Source: Anaerolineales bacterium UBA6663
GTDB taxonomy: Bacteria; Chloroflexota; Anaerolineae; Anaerolineales; UBA6663
NCBI GenBank assembly: GCA_002455335.1
Contig: DKKP01000177.1
Span: forward strand, 1-11,124
Direction of reading: 5' to 3'
DNA: 11,124 nucleotides
A program made the translations under genes and the position numbers. Below the pieces are notes generated by a model. The model did not search any database, was not told where the DNA came from, and saw nothing but the letters and a program-made list of their open reading frames with translations. The first letter of the stretch is position 1. The number at the start of each line of letters is the position of its first letter. Below are positions 1-6,938 of this stretch, one piece after another.

Positions 1-488
1 AGCGCCGGCACGATCAGGAAGCCCCCGCCCACGCCAAGGATTCCGGTCAGCAGCCCGACACCGGCGCCTGCGGCCATGGTCAGGGGCCAGTTGCAGCGCT
101 CGCTCTTCTTGAGCGAGGATGCCCGCGTCCTCCCCGAGACCATCACACCCCCGATGATCAGCATCAGAAGCGCAAAGGCCACGAGCAAGGCGCTCGGCGA
201 GAACAGCTTGGAGAGCCCGGCGGCGAGATAAGCGACAAGCATCCCGGCCCCGCCGAACACAAGGGCCACGCGCCAGTTGAGCTTGCCGCGTCGGCCGTGG
301 AGCGACGCGCCCACAAGGCTGTTGGCGCCCACGATCGCCAGCGACGTCGTCACGGCTGCCGCCGGCGATTGCCCGACCAGATAGACAAGCGCCGGCACGG
401 TCAGGATCGAGCCGCCCCCGCCGAGCAGCCCAAGCGTCAGGCCGATCGTAAACCCGACAGCGAGGTCGACCAGCAACGCCGGGGTCAC
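1..488 (-). CDS. TauE/SafE family sulfur-compound transporter (partial, C-terminus beyond window)
   Basis: This is an integral membrane permease of the TauE/SafE family, which moves sulfite, sulfonates or related sulfur anions across the inner membrane. Only 162 residues are present; the reading frame runs off position 1. The visible part is highly hydrophobic with several membrane spans. It carries the two internally repeated glycine motifs of the family: GLLGGGGSILTVPAL near residues 20-34 and GILGVGGGFLIVPA at the window edge. The start is a GTG at 486-488 that overlaps the stop of the upstream rhodanese gene as GTGA, preceded by a purine-rich GGGGACGAA. This suggests translational coupling. 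Its place after a persulfide dioxygenase and a rhodanese suggests that it handles sulfite or thiosulfate made by them, as TauE does in the staphylococcal cst operon. Family assignment is firm; substrate is inference. Confidence 0.9.
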   Translation of the reverse strand, partial: MTPALLVDLAVGFTIGLTLGLLGGGGSILTVPALVYLVGQSPAAAVTTSLAIVGANSLVGASLHGRRGKLNWRVALVFGGAGMLVAYLAAGLSKLFSPSALLVAFALLMLIIGGVMVSGRTRASSLKKSERCNWPLTMAAGAGVGLLTGILGVGGGFLIVPA

Positions 489-838
489 TTCGTCCCCAAC
501 GCCACAGGCAGTGACGCCTGAGCCCAGGCCAACATGCCGCCGCGCAGGTTGACGGCCTTGAAACCCGCGCTCAGCAGGTGGCGCGTGGCCGTCATGCTGC
601 GCGCGCCCGAGCGACAGACCACAAGGATCTCGCGGTCTTTGGGCAGTTCGCTCAGCCGGCCCGGCAGGCTGCCCAACGGGATGAGCGTCGCGCCGGCGAT
701 GTGACCGGCTTCGAATTCATAGGGTTCACGCACATCAAGCAGCAAGGGCTTGCTCGGCTCGGCCAGACGGCTCCGCGCGGCAAGCGCATCGATCTCGACC
801 GGAGCGCCAGCCCCGAAAAGTTGCGACAATGTATTCAT
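485..838 (-). CDS. Single-domain rhodanese (sulfurtransferase)
   Basis: A 117-residue single rhodanese domain, probably cytoplasmic, that would carry sulfane sulfur as a cysteine persulfide and pass it to acceptors. The domain landmarks are complete: LLLDVREPYEFEAGHI (residues 32-47) and the active-site loop VVCRSGARS, with catalytic Cys75, followed by the NLRGGMLAW C-terminal signature. The start ATG lies 7 bp after the stop of the dioxygenase gene, and its GAGGAAG ribosome site overlaps that stop codon. The downstream TauE gene overlaps its own stop by 4 bp, so the three genes look co-translated. It probably shuttles persulfide to or from the dioxygenase-rhodanese fusion next door. The family is certain; partner and direction of sulfur flow are inferred from context. 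Confidence 0.93.
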   Translation of the reverse strand: MNTLSQLFGAGAPVEIDALAARSRLAEPSKPLLLDVREPYEFEAGHIAGATLIPLGSLPGRLSELPKDREILVVCRSGARSMTATRHLLSAGFKAVNLRGGMLAWAQASLPVALGTK

Positions 839-845
839 GCCTTCC

Positions 846-2240
846 TCAGTTGCGCGACAACGGCAGGCCGGCGCGCATCCAGCTCGACGTGCCGCCGACG
901 ATGTTATACACCGTCTTGAACGATCGCTGGCCGAGGAAGGCCGCCGCCGACTGGCTGCGGCTGCCGCTGGCGCAGATCACGGCCACCGGGCGCTCCGGGT
1001 CGAGCTCGCTGACGCGCTGCGCCAGTTCACCAAGTGGAATGTGCACAGAGTCTTCGACATGCCCGCTGCGGAACTCCCAGGCCTCGCGCACGTCGACCAC
1101 GACCGGGCGGTCGCCGTTGCCCGTGTCGAGCAGCGCCTTCAGCTCGCGGGCCTCGATGTCACGAATGTCGCCGCTCGTGACGGGTAGCCCCATGGCCTCC
1201 CACTCTTCAAGGCTGGCAGCCAGGTAACCGACGACGTGCTCGTAGCCGACCCGCGCCAGGCTGTAGACCACCGAGCTGTACTCGGCCGGATCGGAGAGCA
1301 ATAGCACCACGGGCACCTCGGGCGGCAGGATGAAGCCGATGCGGTTGCTCAGCTGTTCGTCGGCGGGCAGGTGCACGGAACCTGGCACGTGCTTGGCCAC
1401 ATACGCTTCCTTCGAGCGCGTGTCGAGCAGCGCAGCGCCGCGCTGGAAGTACGGCAGCGAGTCGTGCACGGTGAGCGCCTTGGGCTTGATCTCACCAAGG
1501 ACGACGGGGCCGCGCCGGTTCATGCCCTTGATCCGCCTGACGTTGGCCGGCTGTTCGGGCAAGTTCTCGACATCCCACTGGATGAAGTCATCCTTCGCGC
1601 GTTGAGCAAGCGCCGGATTTGTGCTGCGCTCATAGCCGAGCGTGGTGCTGCGCATCGCGCCGATCGACTTGCCACACAACGAGCCGGCGCCATGGCCGGG
1701 GTAGATCAGCAGGCCGTCGGGCTGCTTGAGCAGCTTCGCGTTGATCGTCTCGTACATGTCGCCGGCCAGGTCGCGCGCGGCCTCCATCCCGACCAGATCC
1801 GGGCGGCCGACGTCGCCGACGAACAACGTGTCGCCGGTGAGCGCCACCCACGGATCCTGCCCGCGGGTCAGATCAGAGATAAGCAACGTGATGCTCTCTG
1901 GCGTATGGCCGGGCGTGTGCAAGACGGTCAACCGGATGTTGCCGATCTCGAGCGCGTCGCCCTCGGCCAGGGCCTTATGCGCGAAGGTCGCTTCGCTTGC
2001 CGCGTGGACGTAGATCTCGGCCCCGGTGCGATCCGCCAGCTCGGTATTGCCCGAGACGTGGTCGGCGTGCATGTGGGTCTCGATGATGTGCGTGATCTTC
2101 AGGCCCTTGGCCGTCGCGGTGTCGAGGTACTTCTGAACCTCGCGGTCGGGGTCGATCACGGCCGCCATCCCGGCGCCCTCACAACCGACAAGGTAAGATG
2201 CGCAGCCCAGACCTTCCACAAAAAACTGTTGAACGATCAT
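846..2240 (-). CDS. Persulfide dioxygenase-rhodanese fusion, CstB-like
   Basis: A 464-residue three-domain enzyme. The N-terminal metallo-beta-lactamase fold (about 1-250) has the THMHADH motif at 55-61, HTPGHTPES at 108-116, TGDTLFVGD at 135-143 and YPGHGAGSLCG at 180-190. Comparison with ETHE1-type persulfide dioxygenases predicts a mononuclear iron bound by His56, His112 and Asp137. A first rhodanese-like domain (about 265-355) keeps LLDTRSKEAY but has LLLSDPAEYSS where the catalytic Cys should be, so it is a pseudo-domain. The last rhodanese (about 365-460) is intact, VDVREAWEF and VICASGSRS with Cys423. This order, and Cys189 in the dioxygenase domain, match CstB, which oxidises thiol persulfides and yields thiosulfate. 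Start chosen at ATG with AGAGGAGA upstream; the N-terminus MIVQQFFVEGLGCASYLVG is typical of the family. First gene of the sulfur operon. Confidence 0.92.
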   Translation of the reverse strand: MIVQQFFVEGLGCASYLVGCEGAGMAAVIDPDREVQKYLDTATAKGLKITHIIETHMHADHVSGNTELADRTGAEIYVHAASEATFAHKALAEGDALEIGNIRLTVLHTPGHTPESITLLISDLTRGQDPWVALTGDTLFVGDVGRPDLVGMEAARDLAGDMYETINAKLLKQPDGLLIYPGHGAGSLCGKSIGAMRSTTLGYERSTNPALAQRAKDDFIQWDVENLPEQPANVRRIKGMNRRGPVVLGEIKPKALTVHDSLPYFQRGAALLDTRSKEAYVAKHVPGSVHLPADEQLSNRIGFILPPEVPVVLLLSDPAEYSSVVYSLARVGYEHVVGYLAASLEEWEAMGLPVTSGDIRDIEARELKALLDTGNGDRPVVVDVREAWEFRSGHVEDSVHIPLGELAQRVSELDPERPVAVICASGSRSQSAAAFLGQRSFKTVYNIVGGTSSWMRAGLPLSRN

Positions 2241-2285
2241 GCTCCCTGCTCTCCTCTGTGGCCCGGACGAACGAGCCGAAATGTC

Positions 2286-2314
2286 GCGTTATCTCTTTGG
2301 ATGCAGGAAATCAA
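2286..2314 (-). promoter_or_regulatory. Candidate promoter of the sulfur operon
   Basis: Reading the minus strand, TTGATT (2314-2309) is followed after 17 bp by TAACGC (2291-2286), or alternatively GATAAC two bases earlier. This is a modest match to a housekeeping promoter, sited about 45 bp upstream of the dioxygenase start. The surrounding 60 bp are clearly more A+T-rich than the flanking genes, which supports a promoter here, but the -10 match is weak. Confidence 0.3.
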
Positions 2315-2318
2315 TAAA

Positions 2319-2334
2319 GGTGACAAAGATCACC
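2319..2334. promoter_or_regulatory. CRP/FNR-like dyad operator candidate upstream of the sulfur operon
   Basis: GGTGA-N6-TCACC is a perfect 5-bp dyad containing the GTGA-N6-TCAC core that CRP/FNR-family regulators recognise. It sits just upstream of the candidate promoter, centred roughly 45-47 bp before the predicted transcription start, a place where activators of this family often bind. No regulator of that family is in the window, so the binder is unknown. Confidence 0.35.
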
Positions 2335-2368
2335 CAAAATGCGACCCGTCTGTCATCTTTAGCAGACG

Positions 2369-2399
2369 CGAACGGGCTGGATTGGATCCAGCCCGTTCG
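2369..2399 (-). terminator. Strong hairpin between the HD-GNAT gene and the sulfur operon
   Basis: A perfect 14-bp inverted repeat, CGAACGGGCTGGAT and its complement, with a 3-nt loop. It lies 41 bp past the stop of the HD-GNAT gene on the minus strand, before the sulfur operon promoter. No U-tract follows on either strand, so it is either a non-canonical terminator or an mRNA-stabilising 3' end. A weaker 6-bp stem, CGTCTG/CAGACG at 2347-2368, follows directly. Confidence 0.55.
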
Positions 2400-2439
2400 A
2401 CAATCGGCTCACTGGTCGGGGATTGGCCGCTCTAGCGTG

Positions 2440-3387
2440 TCAGGGGATCAGACCGTACCGCCGCACCGACATCGCCTGCCCGGGCCGAAAGCCCTGGCGG
2501 GCATAAAACGGCTGCAGCTCGGCGTCGCAGACCAGGTCGATCATGTAGAGTTCGGAGAGGTCGGCGAGCAGGATGCGCGTGAGCAGCCCGCCCACGCCGC
2601 GCCCACGATGAGCAGGCAACACCTCGAGCAACGGGATATAGGCCGAGAGCACGCCGTCGGTCAGGGCGGTGATGAAGCCAGCCACCTGCCCGTTCTCGGG
2701 GACGCGCGCGAGCCAGACCCGATCGGAGCCTTCAAGGATGCGAAGATGCGTCTCAGGCGTCGGCGGTTTGGGCCAGCCATCGAAGAAGCCGCCCAGGTCC
2801 TCGGGCCCCAGCTCGTGCAGATGGTTTTGGATGATGTAGGGCGGCAGCCAACCCACGTCGATCGCGCTGCGGCGCACAGCCAGCGCCGCACGGATGAACC
2901 AGCGCAGTTTCTCGAGGCTCTTGCCAGCCGTCCAACTGTCGAGGATGACAAAGGCCAGGAACTGATCCCAGTCGTCGATCTGCTCGGCGAGGCGCCCGAG
3001 CCGCTCGGAATCCAGCTCCCCCGTGCGCATCCAGCCCTTCCACAACCGATACGGCTCATCGTGCAACTCGAGCAGCGCGAGCATGTCCGGGTCGTCGACG
3101 AACTCGGCCGCGAAGTCACGCGCAAACGCGCCATGGTCCCGCGCGCCATCGGTGGCGCGCGACTCCGACTTGAACGTGTCGTGGACGTGGATCGCGAAAC
3201 GCAGCCGCGCCTCGGCCTCCGGGGTCAATCGGCCCCGGATCTGTTCGAGATTCGCTTCGAGGTTGAGGATGTGCGCCGCGATCGAGCCTTCAGGATGCCC
3301 GGAGCGCGGCACACCATAGCGGATATTGGCCCTGTAGCGCGGATCGGCCTGCACGGCCGCCAGCGCGGCTTCGTAGTCGACGGCCAT
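2440..3387 (-). CDS. HD-domain and GNAT acetyltransferase fusion protein
   Basis: A 315-residue protein with two domains not usually seen together. The N-terminal half resembles an HD-type metal-dependent phosphohydrolase: HPEGSIAAHILNLE (31-44), the HD pair in IHVHDTFK (His69-Asp70), His85, a second LLELHDEP (His109-Asp110) and a late Asp150 in FVILDSW. This spacing of H...HD...H...H...D suits a divalent-metal site. The C-terminal 100 residues are a GNAT fold: motif A LLEVLPAHRGRGVGGLLTRIL (253-273), with the acetyl-CoA loop RGRGVG, and motif B FYARQGF (294-300). No substrate is evident for either half. The start ATG lies 6 bp after the aldo/keto reductase stop, with only a weak ribosome site, so the two are probably co-transcribed. 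GNAT assignment is strong; the HD assignment is good but from motifs only. Confidence 0.8.
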   Translation of the reverse strand: MAVDYEAALAAVQADPRYRANIRYGVPRSGHPEGSIAAHILNLEANLEQIRGRLTPEAEARLRFAIHVHDTFKSESRATDGARDHGAFARDFAAEFVDDPDMLALLELHDEPYRLWKGWMRTGELDSERLGRLAEQIDDWDQFLAFVILDSWTAGKSLEKLRWFIRAALAVRRSAIDVGWLPPYIIQNHLHELGPEDLGGFFDGWPKPPTPETHLRILEGSDRVWLARVPENGQVAGFITALTDGVLSAYIPLLEVLPAHRGRGVGGLLTRILLADLSELYMIDLVCDAELQPFYARQGFRPGQAMSVRRYGLIP

Positions 3388-3393
3388 GCGTGC

Positions 3394-4368
3394 TCAGTCC
3401 GGGTCGGCTGTCGGCGCTCGGGTGACGGCCTCGAGCGCGGCCATCTCGTCCGAAGTCAGGCGCAACCCGGCCGCGCCCAGGCTCTCGGCAAGTTGCGCCG
3501 GCGTGTTGGCGCCGACGATCGGGGCCGTGGTATTGGGCATCGATAACAGCCAGCCCAGCGCCATCTGGCTGATCGTCTTGCCCAACGCCAGGCCAAGCGC
3601 CTCGAGCTGCGCGATGAGCGCAAAACCCTGCGGGTTGAGATAGCGCTTCACACGGCCGGCGCGCCGGCTGTCGGGCAAGGCCTGGCCCTCGCGATACTTG
3701 CCTGTGAGAAAGCCTGCGGCCAGCGGGCTGTATGGGATCACGCCCAGGCCATATTTGCGCACCACGGCATACGCATCGTCCTCGAACTCGGCGCGATGCG
3801 CCAACGACCAGTGCGGCTGGATCGTGACATACGGCGCCAGCCCGGCCTCACGCGCGACGAGCAACGCCTCGACCAGCTGCCAGCCCTTGATGTTCGAGCA
3901 GCCGATATAGCGAACCTTTCCAGCATGGATCAGGTCATCGAGCGCGCGCAGGGTCTCGTCGATCGGCGTACCGTCATCGGGCCAGTGGGTCTGATACAGA
4001 TCGATGACGTCGGTGCCGAGCCGGCGCAGCGAATCCTCGCACGCCTGAACGATATGCGCGCGGCTCAGCCCCTCGCCGTTCGGGCCTGGCCACATCCGAC
4101 CGCGGACCTTGGTCGCCAGCACGATTGTGCGGCGATTGCCGCGGGTGCGCATCCAATCGCCGATCACGGTCTCGGCCTCGCCGCCCTTCAACCCCGGCGC
4201 CCACGACGTGTAGATGTCGGCGGTGTCGATGAAGTTGCCGCCGGCCGCGCGATAGCGATCGAGCATGACGATACTCTCGGCCTCGGTGGCCTCGCGCCCG
4301 AACGTCATAGCGCCGAGGCAGAGCCGCGTGACCTGCAATCCGGTTCGCCCCATCCTGATGGTTTCCAT
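3394..4368 (-). CDS. Aldo/keto reductase
   Basis: A 324-residue NAD(P)H-dependent oxidoreductase with the (beta/alpha)8 fold of aldo/keto reductases, acting on an unidentified aldehyde or ketone in the cytoplasm. The catalytic tetrad can be placed: Asp48 and Tyr53 in FIDTADIYTSW, Lys87 in VLATKVRG, and His128 in DLYQTHWPD. The family signature GKVRYIGCSN (150-159) and the cofactor segment IPYSPLAAGFLTGKY (211-225) are present. Length is normal. The start at ATG 4368 is preferred because METIRMGRTGLQVTRLCLG begins exactly where the family begins and GAGG sits 7 nt upstream. A GTG 27 codons earlier (4449) would place the start inside a hairpin. The HD-GNAT gene follows 6 bp after the stop. Family certain, substrate unknown. 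Confidence 0.93.
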   Translation of the reverse strand: METIRMGRTGLQVTRLCLGAMTFGREATEAESIVMLDRYRAAGGNFIDTADIYTSWAPGLKGGEAETVIGDWMRTRGNRRTIVLATKVRGRMWPGPNGEGLSRAHIVQACEDSLRRLGTDVIDLYQTHWPDDGTPIDETLRALDDLIHAGKVRYIGCSNIKGWQLVEALLVAREAGLAPYVTIQPHWSLAHRAEFEDDAYAVVRKYGLGVIPYSPLAAGFLTGKYREGQALPDSRRAGRVKRYLNPQGFALIAQLEALGLALGKTISQMALGWLLSMPNTTAPIVGANTPAQLAESLGAAGLRLTSDEMAALEAVTRAPTADPD

Positions 4369-4380
4369 GGTTGACCTCGA

Positions 4381-4393
4381 GCCCCTTTGGGGC
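4381..4393. promoter_or_regulatory. Small dyad in the aldo/keto reductase leader
   Basis: GCCCC-TTT-GGGGC forms a 5-bp stem just upstream of the ribosome site of the aldo/keto reductase gene. It could be a leader hairpin or an operator. It is short enough in G+C-rich DNA to be chance. Confidence 0.2.
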
Positions 4394-4420
4394 GTTGTCG
4401 ATGTGCCGTCGATGCTGAAC

Positions 4421-4449
4421 ACGATACGCCGGGTGACGCTGACCGTCAC
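4421..4449 (-). promoter_or_regulatory. Candidate aldo/keto reductase promoter inside a dyad
   Basis: On the minus strand GTGACG (4449-4444) and TATCGT (4426-4421) are separated by 17 bp, each matching four of six bases of the housekeeping consensus. The -35 half lies within the dyad GGTGACG-N5-CGTCACC (4432-4450), so a protein binding the dyad would compete with RNA polymerase. Confidence 0.3.
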
Positions 4450-4464
4450 CTATCGAAAGATAGG
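4449..4464 (-). terminator. Hairpin after the LuxR-family gene
   Basis: CCTATC-GAAA-GATAGG is a perfect 6-bp stem with a 4-nt loop, 11 bp past the stop of the STAND/LuxR gene. No T-tract follows, so termination would be weak. Its left bases are shared with the adjacent 7-bp dyad at 4432-4450, so the two stems exclude each other in RNA. Confidence 0.35.
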
Positions 4465-4475
4465 AATCGCCGAAG

Positions 4476-6887
4476 TCAGGGGAGGAGGCCCAGCTCGCGG
4501 GCGCGGGCGACGGCCTGGGTGCGGCTGCGGACGCCGAGTTTGCTGTAAATCTGATTGACGTACCACTTCACAGTGCCAAGGGTGACCACCAGGCCAGCGG
4601 CGATGTCGCGATTCGAGTCGCCGGCCGCCAGCCTCTGCAGGATCTCGGCCTCGCGGGCGGTCAGGTGCTCGCCGCTCAGGTCCACGCTGTCGGCCCCGGA
4701 GCGCATCAGGGCGCCCAGGACGTCACGATCCCAATCCACTAACAGGGATTCGACCCTGGACGTCAAATCCGCCTGGCGCCCACGCACCACGGCTTCCGCA
4801 TAGGGCCCTTGCTCGGCGTCGGGGGCGACCTCGTCAAGGATCTCACAGGCGACGTCGGCCGTGTCCCAACCCATTGGGTGGTAACTGATCAGGGCCAGCC
4901 ATTCGATGGCTCGCTCCATCCGGCCGAGGGAGCGATAGAACTGCGCGAGCTCGAGCAAGGCCATCATCACGAAAGGGATCAGGCTGTGTTCAGTACCGAT
5001 CTCGAGCGACTCGCGGATCAAGCGCGCTGCCGGGCGATGCTCACCGGCAGTCACGAGGATCCCGGCCAGGTCGGATCGTGCCATGGCTTTGCTCCACGGC
5101 GATCCAAACGAATCGGCGATCTGCAGGGTCTGTTCAGCGTACCGCCTGGCAGACGCGACATCGCCGCCGGCTGCTTCGACGGCGGCCAGGACTTGATAGC
5201 TGAGAATCAACCCAAGCGGCGCGCCCAGATCGCGGTACATCTCGAGCGAACGGAACGCCAATGCGCGCGCCTCGTCCACGTCGCAACGCTGGAGAGCGCC
5301 ATATGCGAGCCAGACCAGCGCACCGGCCACCCCGACTATGCCGCCGGATCGCTCGTAGAGATCAAGGCCGCGTCGCAGCGCGTCTTCGTAGTTGGATCGC
5401 GAGAGCCGATAGCCGGTCTCACCCAGCTTCTGCCATGAGAACGCCTGCTCGAGCTCCTCGCCAACCGCGTTCAGACGGGCCAGGCTCTCCTCGAGTTGGG
5501 CCGCCGCCAACTCGGGCTGGTTGAGGCTGTAGGCCATCGAGCCCCTCCGCGCCAGCAGCCGCGCTCGGAGGATGGCTTCCTCTCGCGCCACAGTCTGACG
5601 ATGGCCGGACTCCAACGCCATCAACGCCTCGGAAAACAGGCGATCGCCCTCACGGTACCAGCCATGCACGTCGACGAAGAACCAGAGGGGATCGAGCGCG
5701 GCGGCGAGCAGGTTGACGGCGCCGGTCTCGGCGGCGCGGGCCCAGGCCGTTCGCAGGTTATCGCGCTCGGCGATGAGCGCCGTCAGCGTCGTCGCCTGAC
5801 GCGAATCTTGTAGCGCGGGCGCGAGTTCTGCCAGATGGCTCAGCATGACCGACGCTTGCGCGTCCTGGGCCGCACTCAACTGGTGCGGCGAGTCTTGATA
5901 GCGATCGATGACGTAACTCCGCACCAGGGCGTGCAAATCGAAACGCCCGCCGGCGGTTCGGTTGACCAGGGCGCGGGCGGTCAGGGCGTGCAGAATCTCG
6001 AGTTGGTCGTCGCCCAATGCCTCGATCGCCCAGAGGGCGGCGCCACCGCGAAAGGTCGACAGCAACCCCAGCGCCTGGCGTTCGCCCGCGCTGAGCCGGG
6101 CCCAGGTTTCGTCAAGCACGGTCTGGAGCCGCCGTTGTCGCGCCGGCAGACTGACGAACGGCGCCGCAAGAATGCGGGGGTCCCGCGCGATCAGATCGGC
6201 GATCTCATCGCCCGATAACGTGCGCACCCAGCTGGCCGCAAGTTCGAGGGCCAACGGGTGGCCTTCGACCAGGCGACAGATCCGCAATACGCCGCCAAGT
6301 TCGGTGGAGAGCGAGAAGCCGAAGCGCTGGCGACGTGCCGCGGCCGCGAACAATGCCACTGCGCCGAACGCGCCAGGGTCGATCACGGCGCGCCCATCGT
6401 CCGAAGCGGGATACGGCAAGCCCGAGAGGCTCAGCAGCCACTCGGATTGGGACTGCAACGGCTCGCGGGCGGTGGCCATGACTTTGACGGCCGGCGCAGT
6501 CGACAGGATGGCGTGGACCCACTCGAGGATCGGGCCGGCTTCGGCCCCATCGAAGACGATCAGCGCCTGCCGATCGCGCAGCCAGCGCAGAATCTGAGCG
6601 CGCGGCTCGCTCCGTTCGTGGACGACGATGCGCAATGCGTCGGCCGTGGCAGCCAAGATCTGTGACGCACCGTTCCCGTCCGGCAACTCGATCCTGTAGA
6701 CGCCATCGGCAAAGGCCCCGGCAGCGCGTTCGGCGGCTTCGAGCGCCAGGCGTGTCTTGCCCACACCGCCCAGGCCCACCACGGTCAGCAGGCGACAGGC
6801 CGGATCGGCTAGATGCGACGCGATGGTTGCGAGCTCATCGTTGCGGGCGACGAACGGGGCAAGGGCCGTGGTTTCGACTTGGGTCAT
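4476..6887 (-). CDS. Large ATP-binding LuxR-family transcriptional regulator (STAND ATPase, TPR, HTH)
   Basis: An 803-residue regulator of the MalT/LAL type: an NTPase switch, a sensor region of helical repeats and a DNA-binding tail. The P-loop GLGGVGKT is at 38-45, a Walker B strand ALIVFD at 108-113, and an arginine in MATAREPL (137-144) fits the NB-ARC/STAND sensor position. From about residue 340 to 700 the sequence is Ala/Leu-rich helical, with TPR-like repeats such as ARRLLARRGSMAYSLNQPELAA-type pairs. The C-terminal 62 residues (742-803) are a LuxR/GerE helix-turn-helix: LTAREAEIL, then SNRDIAAGL, then GTVKWYVNQIYSKLGVRSR. The inducer is unknown; the TPR region is where MalT binds its ligand. 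The gene is divergent from tpx and upstream of the aldo/keto reductase operon, either of which could be a target. An extended -10 lies close to the ATG, with no ribosome site. Confidence 0.92.
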   Translation of the reverse strand: MTQVETTALAPFVARNDELATIASHLADPACRLLTVVGLGGVGKTRLALEAAERAAGAFADGVYRIELPDGNGASQILAATADALRIVVHERSEPRAQILRWLRDRQALIVFDGAEAGPILEWVHAILSTAPAVKVMATAREPLQSQSEWLLSLSGLPYPASDDGRAVIDPGAFGAVALFAAAARRQRFGFSLSTELGGVLRICRLVEGHPLALELAASWVRTLSGDEIADLIARDPRILAAPFVSLPARQRRLQTVLDETWARLSAGERQALGLLSTFRGGAALWAIEALGDDQLEILHALTARALVNRTAGGRFDLHALVRSYVIDRYQDSPHQLSAAQDAQASVMLSHLAELAPALQDSRQATTLTALIAERDNLRTAWARAAETGAVNLLAAALDPLWFFVDVHGWYREGDRLFSEALMALESGHRQTVAREEAILRARLLARRGSMAYSLNQPELAAAQLEESLARLNAVGEELEQAFSWQKLGETGYRLSRSNYEDALRRGLDLYERSGGIVGVAGALVWLAYGALQRCDVDEARALAFRSLEMYRDLGAPLGLILSYQVLAAVEAAGGDVASARRYAEQTLQIADSFGSPWSKAMARSDLAGILVTAGEHRPAARLIRESLEIGTEHSLIPFVMMALLELAQFYRSLGRMERAIEWLALISYHPMGWDTADVACEILDEVAPDAEQGPYAEAVVRGRQADLTSRVESLLVDWDRDVLGALMRSGADSVDLSGEHLTAREAEILQRLAAGDSNRDIAAGLVVTLGTVKWYVNQIYSKLGVRSRTQAVARARELGLLP

Positions 6888-6902
6888 GGGCGGCTGGGTA
6901 CG

Positions 6903-6911
6903 ATTCTACCA
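6903..6911 (-). promoter_or_regulatory. Extended -10 promoter of the LuxR-family gene
   Basis: The minus strand reads TGGTAGAAT, an extended -10 (TGn) with a five-of-six match to TATAAT. Its last base is 15 nt from the ATG, so the leader would be only about 8-9 nt. No clear -35 is present, as is usual for extended -10 promoters, and no ribosome site fits in the leader. Confidence 0.5.
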
Positions 6912-6938
6912 ATCACCTTCGTGTCTCGCCGGGGTGAT
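6912..6938. promoter_or_regulatory. ATCACC/GGTGAT inverted pair between divergent promoters
   Basis: ATCACC (6912-6917) and GGTGAT (6933-6938) form an inverted pair 15 bp apart in the 79-bp region between the LuxR-family gene and tpx. Each arm, read outward, lies directly before or over the -10 region of the gene on that side. This layout would allow one regulator to control both genes. Confidence 0.3.

Noticed and set aside
1371..3546. Long plus-strand open frames opposite the dioxygenase and HD-GNAT genes (354 and 435 residues)
   Set aside because: They lie antisense to clear protein families, are rich in Arg/Gly/Ala without any domain motif, and are expected in G+C-rich DNA.
3394..4449. 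Aldo/keto reductase start at GTG 4449
   Set aside because: The added 27 residues are not family-like and the region carries the candidate promoter and hairpins; ATG 4368 has a ribosome site.
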